Counted from the first letter of the stretch, positions 25,468 to 36,081 are shown. The stretch is 38,691 bases of DNA from Pseudobacteroides sp. (GCF_036567765.1 NZ_DATCTU010000041.1:1-38691); one strand, 5' to 3'. The notes: generated by a model not told the origin, from the sequence alone. Numbers and translations are program-made.

Positions 25468-25515
25468 AGTTTTATTCCTCCATCTAAAAAAACATCACGG
25501 GATACCACTATTATA

Positions 25516-26805
25516 TTATTCAAGGAATCCTTTATAGTGCCTCATAAGCATCTGTGACTCCATCTGCTTAATTGTATCTAAAGCAACACCAACCAAAATC
25601 AGGACTGATGTACTTCCGAACCAAACATTTGATAAACCTGATACGTTTTGTAAAACTATAGGTAAAACAGTTACCACTGCAAGGAATAACGCACCAAACC
25701 ATGTTACTCTGTTTAATACTCTTGAAATATAATCGGAAGTTGGCTTTCCAGGTCTAATTCCTGGTATAAAGCCACCATTCTTTTTCATATTGTTAGCTAA
25801 CTCAACAGGATTGAAAACAATCATGGTATAGAAGAATGTAAAGAACATTATTAGTACCGAGTATACAACAGCATACCAGATACTGCCTTGCGAGTTTTTA
25901 AAGAAGTTAACAAACCAATTGTTTGCATTTGCAAAGAAAAAGCTTATTATTTGTGATGGGAACATCATAATAGACATTGCAAATATTATGGGAATAACAC
26001 CTGCCATATTTACTTTTATCGGAATATGTGTGCTCTGTCCACCATAAACTTTTCTTCCAACTACTCTTTTTGCATATTGAACCGGTATTCTTCTCTCAGC
26101 TTGTGAAACCCAAACAACCGCAGCTATCATCGCTAAGAACATAGCGACAATTGCAATTATTTTTATAATAGCAAAAAGTACATTTCCCTCTGTCATCCCA
26201 GCTTTTATTATGTTTACAAGTGCTGCTAAAGCAGATGGACCATTTGATACTATACCAGCAAAAATTATTAAAGAAATTCCGTTTCCTATACCGTGCTCTG
26301 TAATCTGCTCACCAAGCCACATTAGGAAAGCAGTACCCGCTGTAAAAGTCAATGTTATAGTAATAAAGCTTAATACACCTGAATCAACAACCGCACTTCT
26401 TATACCAAAATACAGACCTACAGCCTGTATAAATCCTAATAAGACGGTTCCGTATCTGGTGTATTGTGCTATAATTTTTCTTCCTTCTTCGCCTTCCTTA
26501 GCTAGCTGTTCAAGCTTTGGAATTGCGACCGTTAATAACTGCATTATGATAGACGAGTTAATATATGGTGTAATACTCATTGCAAATATCGTTGCGAGCT
26601 TAAAAGCTCCGCCTGATACTATATCAAAAAACCCGAAAAGCTGTCCGCCTTGTTCAACCAACTTTTGGAACTCAGCTGGATTCAAACCCGGAACAGGTAT
26701 ATGGGAACCGATTCTATAAACAAGCAAAAGACATACTGTAAAAATAAGCTTTCTTTTTAAATCGGGAATCTTCCAGGCATTTCTCAATATTTCCAACATG
26801 CCCAT
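25516..26805 (-). CDS. secY: Protein translocase subunit SecY
   Basis: SecY is the channel of the general secretion system, which would export the mannanase, the repeat protein and the lipoprotein in this window. The 429 residues contain ten hydrophobic segments and conserved stretches such as RIGSHIPVPGLN (first segment), YINSSIIMQLL and ERRIPVQYAKR. Its start lies one base beyond the rplO stop codon, behind GAGGTGG within the end of rplO. Confidence 0.98.
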   Translation of the reverse strand: MGMLEILRNAWKIPDLKRKLIFTVCLLLVYRIGSHIPVPGLNPAEFQKLVEQGGQLFGFFDIVSGGAFKLATIFAMSITPYINSSIIMQLLTVAIPKLEQLAKEGEEGRKIIAQYTRYGTVLLGFIQAVGLYFGIRSAVVDSGVLSFITITLTFTAGTAFLMWLGEQITEHGIGNGISLIIFAGIVSNGPSALAALVNIIKAGMTEGNVLFAIIKIIAIVAMFLAMIAAVVWVSQAERRIPVQYAKRVVGRKVYGGQSTHIPIKVNMAGVIPIIFAMSIMMFPSQIISFFFANANNWFVNFFKNSQGSIWYAVVYSVLIMFFTFFYTMIVFNPVELANNMKKNGGFIPGIRPGKPTSDYISRVLNRVTWFGALFLAVVTVLPIVLQNVSGLSNVWFGSTSVLILVGVALDTIKQMESQMLMRHYKGFLE

Positions 26806-26806
26806 A

Positions 26807-27250
26807 TTATACCACCTCGACCTTTCCCCCTGCAGCTTCTATCTTTTGAGAAGCACTCTTTGTAAACTTAGCAGCTTGAACAGTAAGCTTTTTAGTTAAA
26901 TCTCCATTACCTAATATAGCTACACCGTCATTTACCTTTTTAACCAAACCGCTTTCCTGCAAAAGTTCTAATGTAACTGTTGCTCCGTTATCAAAAGCAT
27001 TTAAATCAGATACATTTACTTCAGCATAAACTTTAGCAAAGTTCTTATTGTTGAAGCCTCTCTTAGGTAATCTTCTGTATAATGGCATCTGTCCGCCTTC
27101 AAAGCCAGGTCTAACTCCGCCGCCAGCACGTGCATTCTGACCCTTATGACCCTTTCCAGCTGTTTTACCATTACCGCTACCTGGACCTCTACCTTTTCTC
27201 ATTGCTACTTTCGTTGAGCCTGGTGAAGGTACTAATTCGAAAAGTTTCAT
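26807..27250 (-). CDS. rplO: 50S ribosomal protein L15
   Basis: The 147-residue protein is typical, beginning [20 protein letters not shown], with the glycine-rich [20 protein letters not shown] and [19 protein letters not shown]15 is a late-assembling large-subunit protein near the peptidyl transferase centre. It lies 15 bases after rpmD. Confidence 0.98.
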   Translation of the reverse strand: MKLFELVPSPGSTKVAMRKGRGPGSGNGKTAGKGHKGQNARAGGGVRPGFEGGQMPLYRRLPKRGFNNKNFAKVYAEVNVSDLNAFDNGATVTLELLQESGLVKKVNDGVAILGNGDLTKKLTVQAAKFTKSASQKIEAAGGKVEVV

Positions 27251-27265
27251 ATCTTACACCTCCTC

Positions 27266-27448
27266 TTATATTTCTTCAACTGCCACAAGATGAGAAACCT
27301 TATTAACCATTCCTCTAATCTGAGGATTATCTTTTTGTTCAACTACACTTCTGATTTTCTTTAAGCCAAGAGCTTTTACTGTAGCAACTTGGTCTTCTTT
27401 AGCTTTGTTTATGCTTCTTACTAACGTAATTTTTAACTTACCAGCCAT
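27266..27448 (-). CDS. rpmD: 50S ribosomal protein L30
   Basis: The 60-residue protein has the L30 form ([20 protein letters not shown], then LRKIRSVV-like sequence [19 protein letters not shown]). It lies in the standard place between rpsE and rplO, 12 bases after rpsE, with AGGAGGT upstream of its ATG. Confidence 0.97.
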   Translation of the reverse strand: MAGKLKITLVRSINKAKEDQVATVKALGLKKIRSVVEQKDNPQIRGMVNKVSHLVAVEEI

Positions 27449-27460
27449 GTTTGCTACCTC

Positions 27461-27961
27461 CTAGCCTAGTATTTCTTCGACAGTTTTACCGCGTAGCTTA
27501 GCTACCTCTTCAACCGTCCTTAATTGTGATAAACCGTTTATAGTTGCATTAACCATATTTATTGGGTTATTTGATCCCAATGATTTTGTTCTTATATCGT
27601 GGATACCGCATAACTCGAGGACCGCTCTAACAGGGCCTCCCGCTATAACTCCGGTACCTTCGTTTGCAGGCATCAGAAGAACTCTTCCTGCACCATATTC
27701 ACCGGTTGATTCATGTGGTATAGTTGTTTCAACAAGGGGAACCTTTATAAGATTCTTCTTTGCATCTTCAATTCCCTTTCTTATTGCATCAGGAATTTCT
27801 GCTGCTTTTCCTATTCCGCTTCCTATATGTCCATTTTCATCTCCTACAACTACAAGTGCACTGAAACGAAAATTTCTACCACCTTTAACAACCTTAGTAA
27901 CACGACCTATATTAACTACCTTTTCCTTAAGGTCTAATGAATTCGCATCAATTCGCTGCAA
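27461..27961 (-). CDS. rpsE: 30S ribosomal protein S5
   Basis: S5 contributes to decoding accuracy and mRNA unwinding. The 166-residue protein has the double-stranded-RNA-binding N-terminal domain ([19 protein letters not shown]) and the C-terminal [16 protein letters not shown] and [12 protein letters not shown] motifs. The start codon is TTG at 27961, with GGAGG 8 bases upstream; no in-frame ATG gives a complete N-terminus. Confidence 0.98.
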   Translation of the reverse strand: MQRIDANSLDLKEKVVNIGRVTKVVKGGRNFRFSALVVVGDENGHIGSGIGKAAEIPDAIRKGIEDAKKNLIKVPLVETTIPHESTGEYGAGRVLLMPANEGTGVIAGGPVRAVLELCGIHDIRTKSLGSNNPINMVNATINGLSQLRTVEEVAKLRGKTVEEILG

Positions 27962-27979
27962 TTTTTGTCCCTCCTTCTA

Positions 27980-28348
27980 TTAAAATTCCAAGCCTGCTTC
28001 TCTTGCTGCTTCTGCAAGCTCTTTAATTCTTCCATGATAAAGGTACCCGCCTCTATCAAATACAACCAATTTGATTCCTTTTGCCACTGCTTTAGTAGCT
28101 ATAAGTTTACCAACTTCCTTAGCCGCTTCCTTATTTCCACCGAACTTAACTTTTCCCTTTAAAGACTCATCAAGAGTTGAAGCTGCAACGAGAGTATTTC
28201 CTGTTGTATCATCTATAACTTGTGCATATATATGATTTAAGCTTCTGAATACATTCAACCTTGGGCGTTCAGGAGTACCTTTAATTTTCTTACGTACCCT
28301 TACATGCTTTCTAAGTCTTATCTTATTGGTGTTAGGTTTTTTTATCAT
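27980..28348 (-). CDS. rplR: 50S ribosomal protein L18
   Basis: L18 helps to dock 5S rRNA on the large subunit. The 122-residue protein has the basic N-terminus [20 protein letters not shown] and the conserved [28 protein letters not shown] end. It lies 18 bases before rpsE, and 16 bases after rplF. Confidence 0.98.
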   Translation of the reverse strand: MIKKPNTNKIRLRKHVRVRKKIKGTPERPRLNVFRSLNHIYAQVIDDTTGNTLVAASTLDESLKGKVKFGGNKEAAKEVGKLIATKAVAKGIKLVVFDRGGYLYHGRIKELAEAAREAGLEF

Positions 28349-28364
28349 TAAAGTTCACTCCTTT

Positions 28365-28916
28365 CTATTTTTTACCTTTTCCGCCGGTCTTACCTTCTTT
28401 ACGTCTTATTACTTCAGTCTCGTACTTGATTCCTTTACCCTTATATGGCTCAGGCTCTCTCTTACCTCTGATCTTTGCAGCAAACTCACCTACTGCCTGC
28501 TTATCTATACCTTTAACAATTATCTTGTTTTGAGCAGGCACTTCAACAGTTATTCCTGCAGGCTCTTCCATTTCAACAGGATGTGAGTAGCCCAGGGTAA
28601 GAACCAGTTTCTTTCCCTGCTTAGCTGCCCTGTAACCTACCCCGTTTATTTCAAGCCCTTTCTCAAATCCCTTTGTCACACCTTCAACCATGTTGTTGAG
28701 AAGACTTCTTGTAAGCCCGTGTAAAGCTTTGTGCATTTTTTGTTCAGAAGGTCTTAATATATTAATTTCTTCGCCTTCTATCTTAATTATCATATCCTTA
28801 TGGAACTCTTTTGTCAAAGTCCCTTTTGTGCCTTTTACCGTAACTACGTTGTTCTCGCCAACTTTTACGTCTACACCTTTAGGTATAGCTATCGGCATTC
28901 TGCCTATTCGTGACAT
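28365..28916 (-). CDS. rplF: 50S ribosomal protein L6
   Basis: With the start at ATG 28916 ([17 protein letters not shown]), preceded by AGGAGG, the protein has 183 residues, the normal size. A longer frame reaches an ATG at 28985 inside rpsH but has no family support. The two L6 repeats are visible, ending [17 protein letters not shown]6 lies near the factor-binding site of the large subunit. Confidence 0.97.
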   Translation of the reverse strand: MSRIGRMPIAIPKGVDVKVGENNVVTVKGTKGTLTKEFHKDMIIKIEGEEINILRPSEQKMHKALHGLTRSLLNNMVEGVTKGFEKGLEINGVGYRAAKQGKKLVLTLGYSHPVEMEEPAGITVEVPAQNKIIVKGIDKQAVGEFAAKIRGKREPEPYKGKGIKYETEVIRRKEGKTGGKGKK

Positions 28917-28974
28917 TTCTCTTCCTCCTGTTCTTAAATTATGAGCGTATGCCCTTTTCAGAAATCTTTTTATT

Positions 28975-29373
28975 TTACCAAACAAACGCCAGGACTTCTC
29001 CGCCTATTCCTTGGGATCTTGCTTTCTTGTCGGACATAATTCCTCTTGATGTGGATATAATCGCTATACCCAAACCTCCCAATACTTTTGGAAGTTCATC
29101 TTTACCAGCATATACCCTTAATCCTGGTTTGCTTATTCTTTTTATACCTGTTATTACACCGCTCTTGCTTGGTGTATATTTTAAAGCCAATCTGATAATA
29201 CCTTGTTTACCATCTTCTATTTCTTCAATATTCCTCACAAATCCTTCTTCCAACAAAATTCCTGCTATTGCCTTCTTTATATTTGAAGCCGGAATATCAA
29301 CAGACTCATGTTTTGCAGAACTTGCATTTCTTATTCTGGTTAACATATCAGCTATTGCGTCTGTAATTTGCAT
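28975..29373 (-). CDS. rpsH: 30S ribosomal protein S8
   Basis: The 132-residue protein is full length ([20 protein letters not shown] to [11 protein letters not shown]). S8 is an early binder of the central domain of 16S rRNA and in many bacteria represses the spc operon by binding mRNA near rplE; no such site was recognised here. AGGAGGT precedes the ATG. Confidence 0.98.
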   Translation of the reverse strand: MQITDAIADMLTRIRNASSAKHESVDIPASNIKKAIAGILLEEGFVRNIEEIEDGKQGIIRLALKYTPSKSGVITGIKRISKPGLRVYAGKDELPKVLGGLGIAIISTSRGIMSDKKARSQGIGGEVLAFVW

Positions 29374-29401
29374 ATGTTAAACCTCCTTCCAAATTTTCTG
29401 G

Positions 29402-29587
29402 TTACCAACTTGCTTTCTTAACGCCAGGTATTTGACCCTTGTATGCCAGTACTCTGAAGCACAGACGGCAAATACCGAATTTTCTTATATACGCATGCGG
29501 CCTTCCGCATAATTTACATCTATTGTAAGCTCTTGTTTTATACTTAGGAGTCTTTTGTTGCTTCAAAATCATCGCTTTTTTTGCCAC
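29402..29587 (-). CDS. rpsZ: 30S ribosomal protein S14, zinc type (type Z)
   Basis: The 61-residue short form has four cysteines (Cys24, Cys27, Cys40, Cys43: CKLCGRPH and CRLCFRV) that bind zinc. The start codon is GTG at 29587, with AGGGGAC upstream. The position between rplE and rpsH is standard. Confidence 0.97.
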   Translation of the reverse strand: MAKKAMILKQQKTPKYKTRAYNRCKLCGRPHAYIRKFGICRLCFRVLAYKGQIPGVKKASW

Positions 29588-29605
29588 GCTTAGGTCCCCT
29601 CCTTA

Positions 29606-30148
29606 TCATGCACGGCTGAATGGCATGCCCATCAGCTTCAACAACTCTTTCGCTTCTTCATCGTTCTTCGCTGTAGTAACGAACGTTATATCCATGCCTC
29701 TCATCTTATCAATTTTATCATATTCTATTTCAGGGAATATCAACTGATCGTTAACACCCAAGGAATAATTTCCTCTTCCGTCAAAAGCATTGTTGGATAC
29801 ACCTCTGAAGTCTCTTACTCTTGGCATTGCTACATTGAATAACTTATCTACAAACTCATACATTCTTTGTCCGCGAAGTGTTACCTTACATCCGATATTC
29901 ATACCCTCTCTTAATTTGAAAGCCGCAACTGACTTCTTAGCCTTTGTTATGAAAGGCTTCTGTCCTGTTATAGCAGTCAAATCGTTAACAGCTGCATCCA
30001 TAGCCTTAGGATTTTCCTTAACATCTCCAACTCCCATATTTATAACAACTTTTTCGATCTTAGGGATTTGCATTGGACTCTTGAACTTGAATTTATCCTG
30101 TAATGCAGGAGCAACTTCTTTTACATACTTTTCTTGCAATCTATTCAT
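29606..30148 (-). CDS. rplE: 50S ribosomal protein L5
   Basis: L5 binds 5S rRNA and the P-site tRNA. The 180-residue protein shows [38 protein letters not shown] and the C-terminal [20 protein letters not shown]. It is full length, starting at ATG 30148 behind AAAGGAGG. Confidence 0.98.
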   Translation of the reverse strand: MNRLQEKYVKEVAPALQDKFKFKSPMQIPKIEKVVINMGVGDVKENPKAMDAAVNDLTAITGQKPFITKAKKSVAAFKLREGMNIGCKVTLRGQRMYEFVDKLFNVAMPRVRDFRGVSNNAFDGRGNYSLGVNDQLIFPEIEYDKIDKMRGMDITFVTTAKNDEEAKELLKLMGMPFSRA

Positions 30149-30176
30149 TCAACAATTACCTCCTTTCGAACAGAGT

Positions 30177-30527
30177 TTAAACATTATCAATAAACTCATT
30201 ACATTTTTTGCAAACCCTTACCTTATGTCCATCATCAAGCTTCTGTTTTCCAACTCTTGTACGCTCTCCGCATTTTGGACAAACAACCATAGCCTTTGAT
30301 GCAGATATAGGGCTTTCCTGATGAATTATTCCACCCTGCTGGTATCTTCCTCTTGGCTTTTTATGCTTAACACTCATATTCACGCCTTCAACAAGAACCA
30401 TACCTTTATCTGAAAGAACCTTTAGTACTTTACCTTTTTTACCTTTGTCGCCGGTTTTTCCTTCACCGCCTGACAATATATAAACAGTATCTCCTGTTTT
30501 TATATGTGCAACTTTCTTATTTTCCAA
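30177..30527 (-). CDS. rplX: 50S ribosomal protein L24
   Basis: L24 begins large-subunit assembly and sits at the exit tunnel. The 116-residue protein has a KOW motif (HIKTGDTVYILSGGEGKTGD) and a zinc-like pair CPKCGERTRVGK and CKKCNEF near the end. The start codon is TTG at 30527, following GGAGGCGGC. The length is slightly above the usual 100-110. Confidence 0.97.
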   Translation of the reverse strand: MENKKVAHIKTGDTVYILSGGEGKTGDKGKKGKVLKVLSDKGMVLVEGVNMSVKHKKPRGRYQQGGIIHQESPISASKAMVVCPKCGERTRVGKQKLDDGHKVRVCKKCNEFIDNV

Positions 30528-30545
30528 TTTAAGCCGCCTCCTCCC

Positions 30546-30914
30546 TTATAGAACTTCCGGTGCGAGGGACAATATTTTCATGAAATCCTTATCCCTTAAT
30601 TCCCTAGCAACTGGACCAAAAATACGTGTTCCTCTTGGGTTTTTGTCTTCTTTTATTATAACTGCTGCATTTTCATCAAATTTTATATATGAACCATCAT
30701 TTCTTCTAACACCTTTTCTTGAACGAACAATAACGCATTTTACAACGTCACCTTTTTTCACAACACCACCGGGTGTTGCATTTTTAACTGAAGCTACAAT
30801 GATATCACCTATGTTGGCATACTTTCTCCATGAACCACCAAGAACCTTTATGCACATAAGTTCTTTTGCTCCGGTGTTATCAGCAACTCTTAGTCTTGAT
30901 TGGACTTGAATCAT
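30546..30914 (-). CDS. rplN: 50S ribosomal protein L14
   Basis: The 122-residue protein is highly conserved: [40 protein letters not shown] and [20 protein letters not shown]14 lies at the subunit interface. It follows rpsQ by 24 bases, with AGGAGGT upstream. Confidence 0.98.
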   Translation of the reverse strand: MIQVQSRLRVADNTGAKELMCIKVLGGSWRKYANIGDIIVASVKNATPGGVVKKGDVVKCVIVRSRKGVRRNDGSYIKFDENAAVIIKEDKNPRGTRIFGPVARELRDKDFMKILSLAPEVL

Positions 30915-30938
30915 ATCTAATACCTCCTTCCCATTGAC

Positions 30939-31196
30939 TTACTGTGCCTTCTCGATAACTTCAACAAGCCTCCACCTTTTTTCCCTGCTTAAAGGTCTGG
31001 TTTCCATTACCTTTACTCTATCGCCGATATTGCACTCGTTGTTTTCATCGTGTGCCTTTAATTTGTATGTTCTCTTAACGATCTTTCCATACAGCGGATG
31101 CTTTACGCTGTTTTCTATAGCTACAACGATGGTCTTATCCATCTTGTTACTTACTACTTTACCTATCCTGGTCTTTCTAAGTGCTCTTTGATCCAA
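30939..31196 (-). CDS. rpsQ: 30S ribosomal protein S17
   Basis: The 85-residue OB-fold protein reads [20 protein letters not shown] and ends with [20 protein letters not shown]. The start codon is TTG at 31196, with GGAGG 8 bases upstream. It lies between rpmC and rplN in the standard order. Confidence 0.98.
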   Translation of the reverse strand: MDQRALRKTRIGKVVSNKMDKTIVVAIENSVKHPLYGKIVKRTYKLKAHDENNECNIGDRVKVMETRPLSREKRWRLVEVIEKAQ

Positions 31197-31221
31197 TTTA
31201 TATACCTCCCTTCAGGGTCTT

Positions 31222-31425
31222 TTATTTATCAGTCCCTTTCAATTGCCTTTCACGTATTATTGTCTTCACACGAGCAATTGACTTCTTAACATCCCTTAAC
31301 TTCATTGGATTTTCAAGCTGGTTAGTTGCAAGCTGAAACCTTAATTTAAAAAGTTCTGCTTTTAAATCCTTCTCTTCTTTTTCTAATTCAGCCTGAGTTC
31401 TTTCTCTCAAATCACTAGCTTTCAT
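31222..31425 (-). CDS. rpmC: 50S ribosomal protein L29
   Basis: With the start at ATG 31425 ([20 protein letters not shown]) the protein has 67 residues, the normal size, and forms two long helices near the exit tunnel. It overlaps the end of rplP by 11 bases. An ATG at 31494 lies within rplP and lacks family support. Confidence 0.96.
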   Translation of the reverse strand: MKASDLRERTQAELEKEEKDLKAELFKLRFQLATNQLENPMKLRDVKKSIARVKTIIRERQLKGTDK

Positions 31426-31852
31426 TTGCTTCACCGTCCATTTCCTTATCGCGGGCCACAAATTTACACTTAATCGGAAGCTTATGCATTGCAAGTCTTA
31501 ACGCTTCTCTTGCTGTTTCTTCCGATACACCTGCGATTTCGAATAATATTCTTCCAGGTTTAACTACTGCTACCCAATATTCCGGTGAACCTTTACCACT
31601 ACCCATACGTGTTTCTGCCGGTTTTTTGGTTACAGGTTTATCAGGGAATATTTTAATCCAAACCTGCCCACCTCTTTTTATATACCTTGTCATAGCTATT
31701 CTGGCTGCTTCTATCTGATTGCTTGTTATCCAAGCCGCTTCAAGAGCCTGTAAACCAAACTCACCATTTGAAACCTTTATTCCTCTAGTTGCTACACCAG
31801 TCATTCTGCCTCTATGAACTCTTCTACGTTTAACCCTTTTTGGCATTAACAT
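31415..31852 (-). CDS. rplP: 50S ribosomal protein L16
   Basis: L16 sits close to the A-site tRNA. The 145-residue protein reads [20 protein letters not shown] and keeps [27 protein letters not shown] sequence. Its ATG overlaps the rpsC stop codon in a TAATG junction, which indicates translational coupling. Confidence 0.98.
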   Translation of the reverse strand: MLMPKRVKRRRVHRGRMTGVATRGIKVSNGEFGLQALEAAWITSNQIEAARIAMTRYIKRGGQVWIKIFPDKPVTKKPAETRMGSGKGSPEYWVAVVKPGRILFEIAGVSEETAREALRLAMHKLPIKCKFVARDKEMDGEANES

Positions 31853-32514
31853 TAACGATCTCCTCCTTCCGCTTTCTTCTTAACAGCAGGAAGAACTTCA
31901 CCTTTATATATCCAGACCTTAACTCCAATTTTTCCATATGTTGTATTTGCTTCTGCAAAACCATAGTCTATATCTGCTCTCAATGTCTGGAGTGGAATAG
32001 TTCCTTCATGATAATGTTCAGTTCTTGCAATTTCAGCACCGCCCAAGCGACCTGCTACAGAAGTTTTTATTCCTTTTGCACCAAGCTTCATTGTTCTTGA
32101 CATCGCCTGCTTCATCGCTCTTCTGAATGAGATTCTCTTTTCAAGCTGTGTAGCAATATTTTCAGCTACTAACTGGGCATCCATATCAGGTGTTTTAATT
32201 TCAGTGATGTTTATTAAAACACTTTTTCCGGTCATTTTTTCTACTTCTTTTCTAAGTTCCTCAATACCTGTACCGCCTTTACCAATTACGAGACCTGGCT
32301 TAGCAGTATTAACGTTTATCTTTACTTTATTCGCAGCTCTTTCGATTTCTATTCTTGATACACCTGAAGTGTACAATTTAGCTTTTATGAATTTTCTGAT
32401 TTTAACGTCTTCTACTAAAAGATCGCTGAAATCCTTATCACTTGCATACCATTTGGTATCCCAATCTTTAATTATTCCGATTCTTAAACCGTGTGGATTA
32501 ACTTTCTGGCCCAT
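31852..32514 (-). CDS. rpsC: 30S ribosomal protein S3
   Basis: S3 forms the mRNA entry channel. The 220-residue protein has the N-terminal [20 protein letters not shown], a KH domain ([20 protein letters not shown]) and the C-terminal [20 protein letters not shown]. It overlaps rplP by one base and lies 19 bases after rplV. Confidence 0.98.
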   Translation of the reverse strand: MGQKVNPHGLRIGIIKDWDTKWYASDKDFSDLLVEDVKIRKFIKAKLYTSGVSRIEIERAANKVKINVNTAKPGLVIGKGGTGIEELRKEVEKMTGKSVLINITEIKTPDMDAQLVAENIATQLEKRISFRRAMKQAMSRTMKLGAKGIKTSVAGRLGGAEIARTEHYHEGTIPLQTLRADIDYGFAEANTTYGKIGVKVWIYKGEVLPAVKKKAEGGDR

Positions 32515-32533
32515 TCTTCAACCTCCTTTTCAC

Positions 32534-33010
32534 TTATTCTTTTTCCTTTAACACTACAGTTATATGACTTGTTCTTTTATTGATTCTGTTAGCTCTTCCC
32601 TGAGCTCTTGGCATAATTCTTTTCAAAGTAGGTCCTTGAGTTGCATATGCTTCAGCTACATATAATTCTTCCTTATCAAGTCCGTTGTTTGTTACTGCGT
32701 TTGCTTCAGCTGACTTTATAAGTTTCATCAATATACCGGAAGCAGCTTTTGGTGTAAATCTCAATATACCGTATGCCTCTTCAAGATTCTTATTCTTTAT
32801 CAAATCAATAACAATCTTTACTTTTCTTGATGATATACGAGCGTATTTGAGTACTGCCCTACCCTCATCTTTTCCAATTCCTAAAGCCTTTCTTTCTCTC
32901 TTTGACAAGATTACAGGCTTTTTACTTCTTCTATGAACAGAACTGTAAGTTTCAAGAAGTTGTTCTTTATCCTTAAGAAGTTCATCTTTTGATCTTATCT
33001 GTCTTTCCAA
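32534..33010 (-). CDS. rplV: 50S ribosomal protein L22, with N-terminal extension
   Basis: The L22 core spans about residue 49 onward (RAVLKYARISSRKVKIVIDL to SHITVVLKEKE), with the tunnel loop around TLKRIMPRAQGRANRI. The 158 residues exceed the usual 110-115 by about 47, all at the N-terminus and rich in charged residues (SKDELLKDKEQLLETYSS, SKRERKALG). The extension is probably real, because the TTG at 33010 has GGAGG 8 bases upstream and no better site occurs before the core. Confidence 0.95.
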   Translation of the reverse strand: MERQIRSKDELLKDKEQLLETYSSVHRRSKKPVILSKRERKALGIGKDEGRAVLKYARISSRKVKIVIDLIKNKNLEEAYGILRFTPKAASGILMKLIKSAEANAVTNNGLDKEELYVAEAYATQGPTLKRIMPRAQGRANRINKRTSHITVVLKEKE

Positions 33011-33055
33011 CCGGAATTCCTCCTTTCAAAGCTATCTTGCATATATACAGCACTC

Positions 33056-33340
33056 TTATCTTCCACCGCTGGATTTCTCATTTTTTCCTGCATGTCCCTT
33101 ATATGTTCTAGTTGGAGCAAATTCACCTAATTTGTGACCAACCATGTCCTCCGATACAAACACTGGAACGTGTTTTTTCCCATCATGAACAGCAATTGTA
33201 TGACCAACCATCTGTGGAAATATAGTTGAAGCTCTTGACCATGACTTGAGTACCTTCTTTTCGTTCTTTTCATTCATCTCTTCGATTCTTTTAAGAAGCT
33301 TGGCATCAACGTATGGTCCCTTTTTCAAAGATCTGCTCAT
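33056..33340 (-). CDS. rpsS: 30S ribosomal protein S19
   Basis: The 94-residue protein is typical: [20 protein letters not shown], then [20 protein letters not shown] and [16 protein letters not shown]. It works with S13 in the small-subunit head. It lies 64 bases after rplB. Confidence 0.98.
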   Translation of the reverse strand: MSRSLKKGPYVDAKLLKRIEEMNEKNEKKVLKSWSRASTIFPQMVGHTIAVHDGKKHVPVFVSEDMVGHKLGEFAPTRTYKGHAGKNEKSSGGR

Positions 33341-33404
33341 TTATTATAATCCTCCCTTCATAAGTAAACTGTTAATTACTTATGCCTAATGACCTATAAA
33401 ACAA

Positions 33405-34238
33405 TTACTTCTGATTTCTTCTCTTAACTATGAACTTATCGCTCTTGTTTTTCTTCTTTCTTGTTTTAAGACCGAGAGTTGGTTTACCCCAAGGAGTTAC
33501 CGGACTTGGTCTACCTATCGGAGATTTACCTTCTCCACCACCGTGAGGGTGATCAACAGGGTTCATAACAACACCGCGTACTGTAGGTCTAACACCCATC
33601 CATCTCTTTCTTCCCGCTTTACCGATGGATATGTTTTCATGCTCGATATTGCTTACCTGGCCGATAGTTGCTTTACAATTCATTCTTATCATTCTTACTT
33701 CGCCTGAAGGAAGTCTTACTTGTGCATAATCCCCTTCTTTAGCCATAAGCTGAGCTACATTTCCTGCAGCCCTTACAAGCTGTCCGCCTTTACCAGGCTT
33801 TAATTCGATATTGTGAATCAAAGTACCAACCGGCATGTTAACAAGCTTAAGTGCATTACCTGGCTTGATATCTGCGTTTTCACCTGACTCAACAGTATCT
33901 CCTTCTTTTAATCCAACAGGTGCTATAATATATCTCTTTTCACCATCTACATAGTGAAGAAGTGCTATATTTGCTGTTCTGTTTGGATCATACTCTATTC
34001 CTGCAACTTTTGCCTTTATACCATCTTTATCTCTTTTAAAATCAATGATTCTGTACTTTTGTTTTGCACCGCCACCTATGTGACGAACTGTTATCCTACC
34101 ATATGCATTTCTTCCGCCCCTTTTCTGCAATGGAGCTAGCAATGATTTTTCAGGTTCTGTCTTTGTTATTTCATCAAAAGCTGAAACAGTCATGAACCTT
34201 CTTGCCGGAGTAGTAGGACTAAACTTTTTAACTGCCAT
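33405..34238 (-). CDS. rplB: 50S ribosomal protein L2
   Basis: L2 is essential for subunit joining and peptidyl transfer. The 277-residue protein begins [20 protein letters not shown] and retains the conserved [20 protein letters not shown] loop with the functional histidine. It follows rplW by 27 bases. Confidence 0.98.
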   Translation of the reverse strand: MAVKKFSPTTPARRFMTVSAFDEITKTEPEKSLLAPLQKRGGRNAYGRITVRHIGGGAKQKYRIIDFKRDKDGIKAKVAGIEYDPNRTANIALLHYVDGEKRYIIAPVGLKEGDTVESGENADIKPGNALKLVNMPVGTLIHNIELKPGKGGQLVRAAGNVAQLMAKEGDYAQVRLPSGEVRMIRMNCKATIGQVSNIEHENISIGKAGRKRWMGVRPTVRGVVMNPVDHPHGGGEGKSPIGRPSPVTPWGKPTLGLKTRKKKNKSDKFIVKRRNQK

Positions 34239-34265
34239 CTCTTCTCACTCCTTATCAAACATTAG

Positions 34266-34796
34266 TTATTGACCTACACCAAACTCTTCAATACTTGTTT
34301 TATACTTTTTGCCTGAAGTCTTCATTACGCCGCCCTTTTCAAGGTATGAACCAGGTGTATATGTCTTCTTTTCCCTAATGACTCTACCCTTTTCGTCAAC
34401 CTTGTACTTAACCTTACCATTTACCTTCTTGATAACCATAACTGGCTGGCCTTTTTTATCAACTACAGGTTTTCCTTCTTTATCGAGCTTCTGAACCTTC
34501 TCAGGAACCCTTACATACTTTTCCTTTGGTCCTGCAGGCTCTAAGTCAATTTTAACCACAGCTTTTTTCCAATCAGGTCTTGGGCCCTGGTGCACACCCA
34601 TTCTCTTAACTTTTCCTTCAAAGTTTGCAGTGTTAACCTTGAGAACCTTAACCTGGAACAACTTTTCTACAGCGTATTTAACTTCAGTCTTTGTTGCATC
34701 CGGAGCTACTATAAAGGTGTACTTTCCTTCATTCAATCCATCATTGGATTTTTCTGTGATATATGGTCTTAAAATAATATCCTCAGCACTTCTCAT
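34266..34796 (-). CDS. rplW: 50S ribosomal protein L23, with C-terminal extension
   Basis: Residues 1-86 are a normal L23 (DIILRPYITEKSNDGLNEGK to WKKAVVKIDL), the exit-tunnel protein that docks trigger factor and SRP. About 90 more residues follow (88-176), lysine-rich and proline- and glycine-containing (KLDKEGKPVVDKKGQP, KVDEKGRVIREKKTYTPG), whereas most bacterial L23 proteins end near residue 95-100. The gene overlaps rplD by one base in a TAATG junction. The frame is uninterrupted and followed at normal spacing by rplB, so the extension is not an artefact of a lost stop in a decaying gene. Confidence 0.95.
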   Translation of the reverse strand: MRSAEDIILRPYITEKSNDGLNEGKYTFIVAPDATKTEVKYAVEKLFQVKVLKVNTANFEGKVKRMGVHQGPRPDWKKAVVKIDLEPAGPKEKYVRVPEKVQKLDKEGKPVVDKKGQPVMVIKKVNGKVKYKVDEKGRVIREKKTYTPGSYLEKGGVMKTSGKKYKTSIEEFGVGQ

Positions 34797-35419
34797 TATG
34801 CGTACACCTCCTCTACTTTAGCTACTGCTTCCTTAGTAATTATGCACTTTTCATACTTTAAAAGATCAAATACATTAATTGTATTTACATATGCTGTTTT
34901 AACGCCTGGAATGTTTCTAGCAGCTCTTGCTACTAAATCACTGTCATCTGATAAAACTATAAGTGCACTTTTGTCAATCTTGAGGCTATCTAAAATTGAA
35001 GCCATTTTCTTTGTTTTACCATCTTCTACAGCAAGATTTTCAAGTACTAATATATCATTATCAACAACCTTTGAAGATAATGCTGACTTTAATGCGAGTC
35101 TCTTAACCTTCTTAGGTATTGTGTAACTATAGCTTCTGGGTTTTGGTCCGAGAACGATACCACCCTTTATCCATTGAGCTGAACGGATACTTCCCTGTCT
35201 TGCTCTACCAGTTCCTTTTTGTCTCCATGGCTTCTTGCCACCGCCACGAACTTCACTTTTTGTCTTTGTAGATTGAGTCCCTTGTCTCCTGTTAGCTAAT
35301 TGGTTTAATACCGCAATATGCATAACCTGAACATTTGGGTCAATTCCGAATACAGAATCCTGCAATTCTATATTTCCTACAACTTCACCACTCATATTAT
35401 ATAAATCAACCTTAGGCAT
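34796..35419 (-). CDS. rplD: 50S ribosomal protein L4
   Basis: The 207-residue protein has the conserved loop [20 protein letters not shown] that lines the exit tunnel. In Escherichia coli L4 represses this operon; whether it does so here is unknown. It overlaps rplW by one base. Confidence 0.98.
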   Translation of the reverse strand: MPKVDLYNMSGEVVGNIELQDSVFGIDPNVQVMHIAVLNQLANRRQGTQSTKTKSEVRGGGKKPWRQKGTGRARQGSIRSAQWIKGGIVLGPKPRSYSYTIPKKVKRLALKSALSSKVVDNDILVLENLAVEDGKTKKMASILDSLKIDKSALIVLSDDSDLVARAARNIPGVKTAYVNTINVFDLLKYEKCIITKEAVAKVEEVYA

Positions 35420-35448
35420 TTCATTTCCTCCCTTCCTAGTTCATTTTA

Positions 35449-36081
35449 TCAAGCCTTAACAGTTTCCTTAATGTAGAGTAATCCGCCTTTTGGCCCCGGA
35501 ACAGCTCCTTTAACAAGAAGGAGGTTCTTTTCACTATCCACTCTTACCACATCAAGGTTCTGAACAGTAACCTTATCTACACCCATGTGACCTGGCAGCT
35601 TTTTACCTTTGAAAACACGTGCCGGATTGGTGTTGGCACTCATAGAACCAACTCTTCTGTGGTACATGGAACCGTGTGTTTCTTTACCACCCTTTTGTCC
35701 ATATCTTTTAATTGTTCCTTGGAAGCCTTTACCCTTTGATATACCGGATATATCAACACGAACTCCATTTTCGAACATATCGCTCACTTTTATTTCCTGA
35801 CCGATTTCGTAATTTTGCATATCAGGTACTTTTATTTCCCTAAGATATTTTTTAGTAGCTACTTTTACTTTGCTGAACTGACCTTTTTCAGGTTTGTTCA
35901 ATTTCTTTTCGCTGACATCAACAAATCCTATTTTTAAAGCATCATATCCATCATTGTCTACTGTCTTCTTTTGAACAACAGCACATGGTCCAGCTTGAAT
36001 AACTGTTACCGGGATAAGCAATCCTTCTTCATTAAAGATCTGTGTCATACCTAATTTAATACCTAGTATTGCCTTTTTCAT
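35449..36081 (-). CDS. rplC: 50S ribosomal protein L3
   Basis: The 210-residue protein starts [20 protein letters not shown] and keeps [20 protein letters not shown] and [21 protein letters not shown]3 is an early assembly protein near the peptidyl transferase centre. It lies 72 bases after rpsJ, with GGGAGG upstream. Confidence 0.98.
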   Translation of the reverse strand: MKKAILGIKLGMTQIFNEEGLLIPVTVIQAGPCAVVQKKTVDNDGYDALKIGFVDVSEKKLNKPEKGQFSKVKVATKKYLREIKVPDMQNYEIGQEIKVSDMFENGVRVDISGISKGKGFQGTIKRYGQKGGKETHGSMYHRRVGSMSANTNPARVFKGKKLPGHMGVDKVTVQNLDVVRVDSEKNLLLVKGAVPGPKGGLLYIKETVKA

